DNA of 13,854 bases from Solirubrobacterales bacterium. Its GTDB lineage: Bacteria > Actinomycetota > Thermoleophilia > Solirubrobacterales > Solirubrobacteraceae. Below are positions 13,195 through 13,854 of the stretch, piece after piece (within the stretch, counting starts at the first letter, position 1; every line of letters begins with the position of its first letter). The notes under the pieces are model-generated. The model saw nothing but the letters and a program-made list of their open reading frames with translations, did no database searches and had not been told where the DNA came from. Location: the NCBI GenBank assembly GCA_025964065.1, contig JAOPZO010000221.1, forward strand, positions 1 to 13,854, written 5' to 3'. The translations under genes and the position numbers were made by a program.

Positions 13195-13679
13195 GCGCGG
13201 AAGCCTAGGCCTCCGCTGCGCCGCGTGAAGACCGACCGGAGCCCCTGGAAGGCGGCGGCGAAGAACGCGGCGCCCAGGATGAGCAGGACCTCGGACGGCA
13301 GCGAGGTCAGGAAGAACAGCGGGACGACGAGCAGGATGGCGGTCGCTCCGGCCAGCAGCGTGGAGTGCGACCGGTACCCCGCGAGGTGCTCGCGGACGGA
13401 CAGCTCGAGGCCCGCGAGCGACACGAGCGAGAAGCCGATGACGAGCAGCCGGCCCGCCTGATCGCCGCCCAGGAGGAAGCCGACGAGGATCAGGACCATC
13501 CCGACGAGGACGGCGAGCTCGACGAGCGGGAACGGCGCCCAGGGCGCCTTGGGGGCCTCGAGCTTGCGCGCCCGGCGATCCGCCACGGGCGGCGGCGCGG
13601 GCGCCGCCCTCCCCGTGACCGGCGCCGGACGGACGACCGGGCCTCCCGGCCCGGTGCGCTTGCGGCTGCGCCTGCCCAT
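13191..13679 (-). CDS. Four-helix membrane protein, unknown function
   Basis: This 162-residue protein has a long basic, Pro/Arg/Ala-rich N-terminal tail (residues 1-47) that should be cytoplasmic, followed by four hydrophobic helices (about 51-71, 76-93, 106-125 and 128-146) and a short basic tail. I recognise no family. The ATG at 13679 follows a GAGGG ribosome binding site that overlaps the end of the upstream gene, and the stop overlaps the start of the VOC gene by four bases. It is thus the middle gene of a three-gene operon. No catalytic residues are apparent. Confidence 0.75.
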   Translation of the reverse strand: MGRRSRKRTGPGGPVVRPAPVTGRAAPAPPPVADRRARKLEAPKAPWAPFPLVELAVLVGMVLILVGFLLGGDQAGRLLVIGFSLVSLAGLELSVREHLAGYRSHSTLLAGATAILLVVPLFFLTSLPSEVLLILGAAFFAAAFQGLRSVFTRRSGGLGFRA

Positions 13680-13687
13680 TCAGTCCC

Positions 13688-13854
13688 TCACGCGAAGCCC
13701 GGCGCGGCGCGCCGGGCGGCGGGTCTCGGGCACCCCGAGGAGAGCTTGACGTGCCACCAGCCCGCGAGCATCCCGACGAGGCCGAGGCGCGGCCGGACCT
13801 GCCAGACGCCGCACCCGCCCTCTCCGAGCTGCTTGTTCGAGACCGTCTCGAACT
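13688..13854 (-). CDS. Partial gene, C-terminal 54 residues only
   Basis: The frame runs in from the right edge of the window and ends at TGA eight bases before the next gene's ATG. The visible residues begin FETVSNKQLGEGG and include GVWQVRPRLG, a short hydrophobic piece VGMLAGWWHV, then SSGCP and an Arg/Ala/Pro-rich tail. Third positions are nearly all G or C, so this is the coding frame. I do not recognise the family, and the start lies outside the window. It is the upstream member of the operon with the membrane protein and VOC genes. Confidence 0.6.
   Translation of the reverse strand, partial: FETVSNKQLGEGGCGVWQVRPRLGLVGMLAGWWHVKLSSGCPRPAARRAAPGFA
13697..13717. repeat. Perfect 9-bp hairpin inside the end of the partial gene
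   Basis: GCCCGGCGC (13697-13705) and GCGCCGGGC (13709-13717) pair perfectly around a 3-base loop. On the minus strand this lies in the last codons of the partial gene, just before the next ribosome binding site. It could attenuate transcription or slow ribosomes between the two genes, or simply reflect Arg/Ala/Pro codons. Confidence 0.5.

Overview
The window comes from a very GC-rich genome. Third codon positions are almost all G or C, GTG starts are common, and one CTG start is likely. The -10-like boxes, the mycobacterial-type integration host factor (mIHF), the single-domain zinc ribbon beginning MPYVTC and the leaderless-looking starts all suggest an actinomycetota, most plausibly of the Thermoleophilia/Solirubrobacterales. 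That placement is inference. No rRNA, tRNA, phage, IS element or CRISPR array is visible. The window reads as chromosome of uniform composition.

Layout. (1) 17-2889: a small membrane protein, then the divergent pair of a MoxR-family AAA+ ATPase and a CoxE-like VWA protein, then a convergent zinc-ribbon gene that overlaps a possible 50-codon gene on the opposite strand. (2) 3082-5745: a TPP riboswitch followed by an overlapping three-gene ABC importer operon (ATPase, permease, NMT1/THI5-like lipoprotein), predicted to import a thiamin pyrimidine precursor. It ends in a 13-bp hairpin shared with the convergent gene. (3) 5747-7031: an AlkA-like DNA glycosylase and a small single-pass membrane protein, both on the minus strand. 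(4) 7146-12102: a fatty-acid-2-hydroxylase-like di-iron membrane enzyme; a tight minus-strand operon (N-acyltransferase-like protein, HAD phosphatase, LrgA, LrgB); and a divergent alpha-oxoamine synthase that looks like serine palmitoyltransferase. (5) 12143-12768: the mIHF gene behind a good promoter and a long structured leader. (6) 12760-13854: a minus-strand operon of a partial gene, a four-helix membrane protein and a single-module VOC protein.

The most interesting possibility is a sphingolipid (ceramide) locus. A serine-palmitoyltransferase-like enzyme and a large GNAT-type acyltransferase, of the sort that could be the bacterial ceramide synthase, are divergently transcribed with only 17 bases between their start codons. 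A fatty acid 2-hydroxylase homologue, which in eukaryotes hydroxylates the N-acyl chain of ceramides, lies about 2 kb beyond the acyltransferase operon. The ketosphinganine/ceramide reductase is not in the window, so the pathway is at best partly shown.

Other things worth a second look are a TAGNNT box recurring 6-11 bases before several start codons (leaderless or near-leaderless transcripts), a 7-bp tandem repeat that supplies the stop codon of the hydroxylase gene, a thiamin riboswitch whose conserved 3' segment doubles as the ribosome binding site, and palindromes in the two divergent promoter regions.
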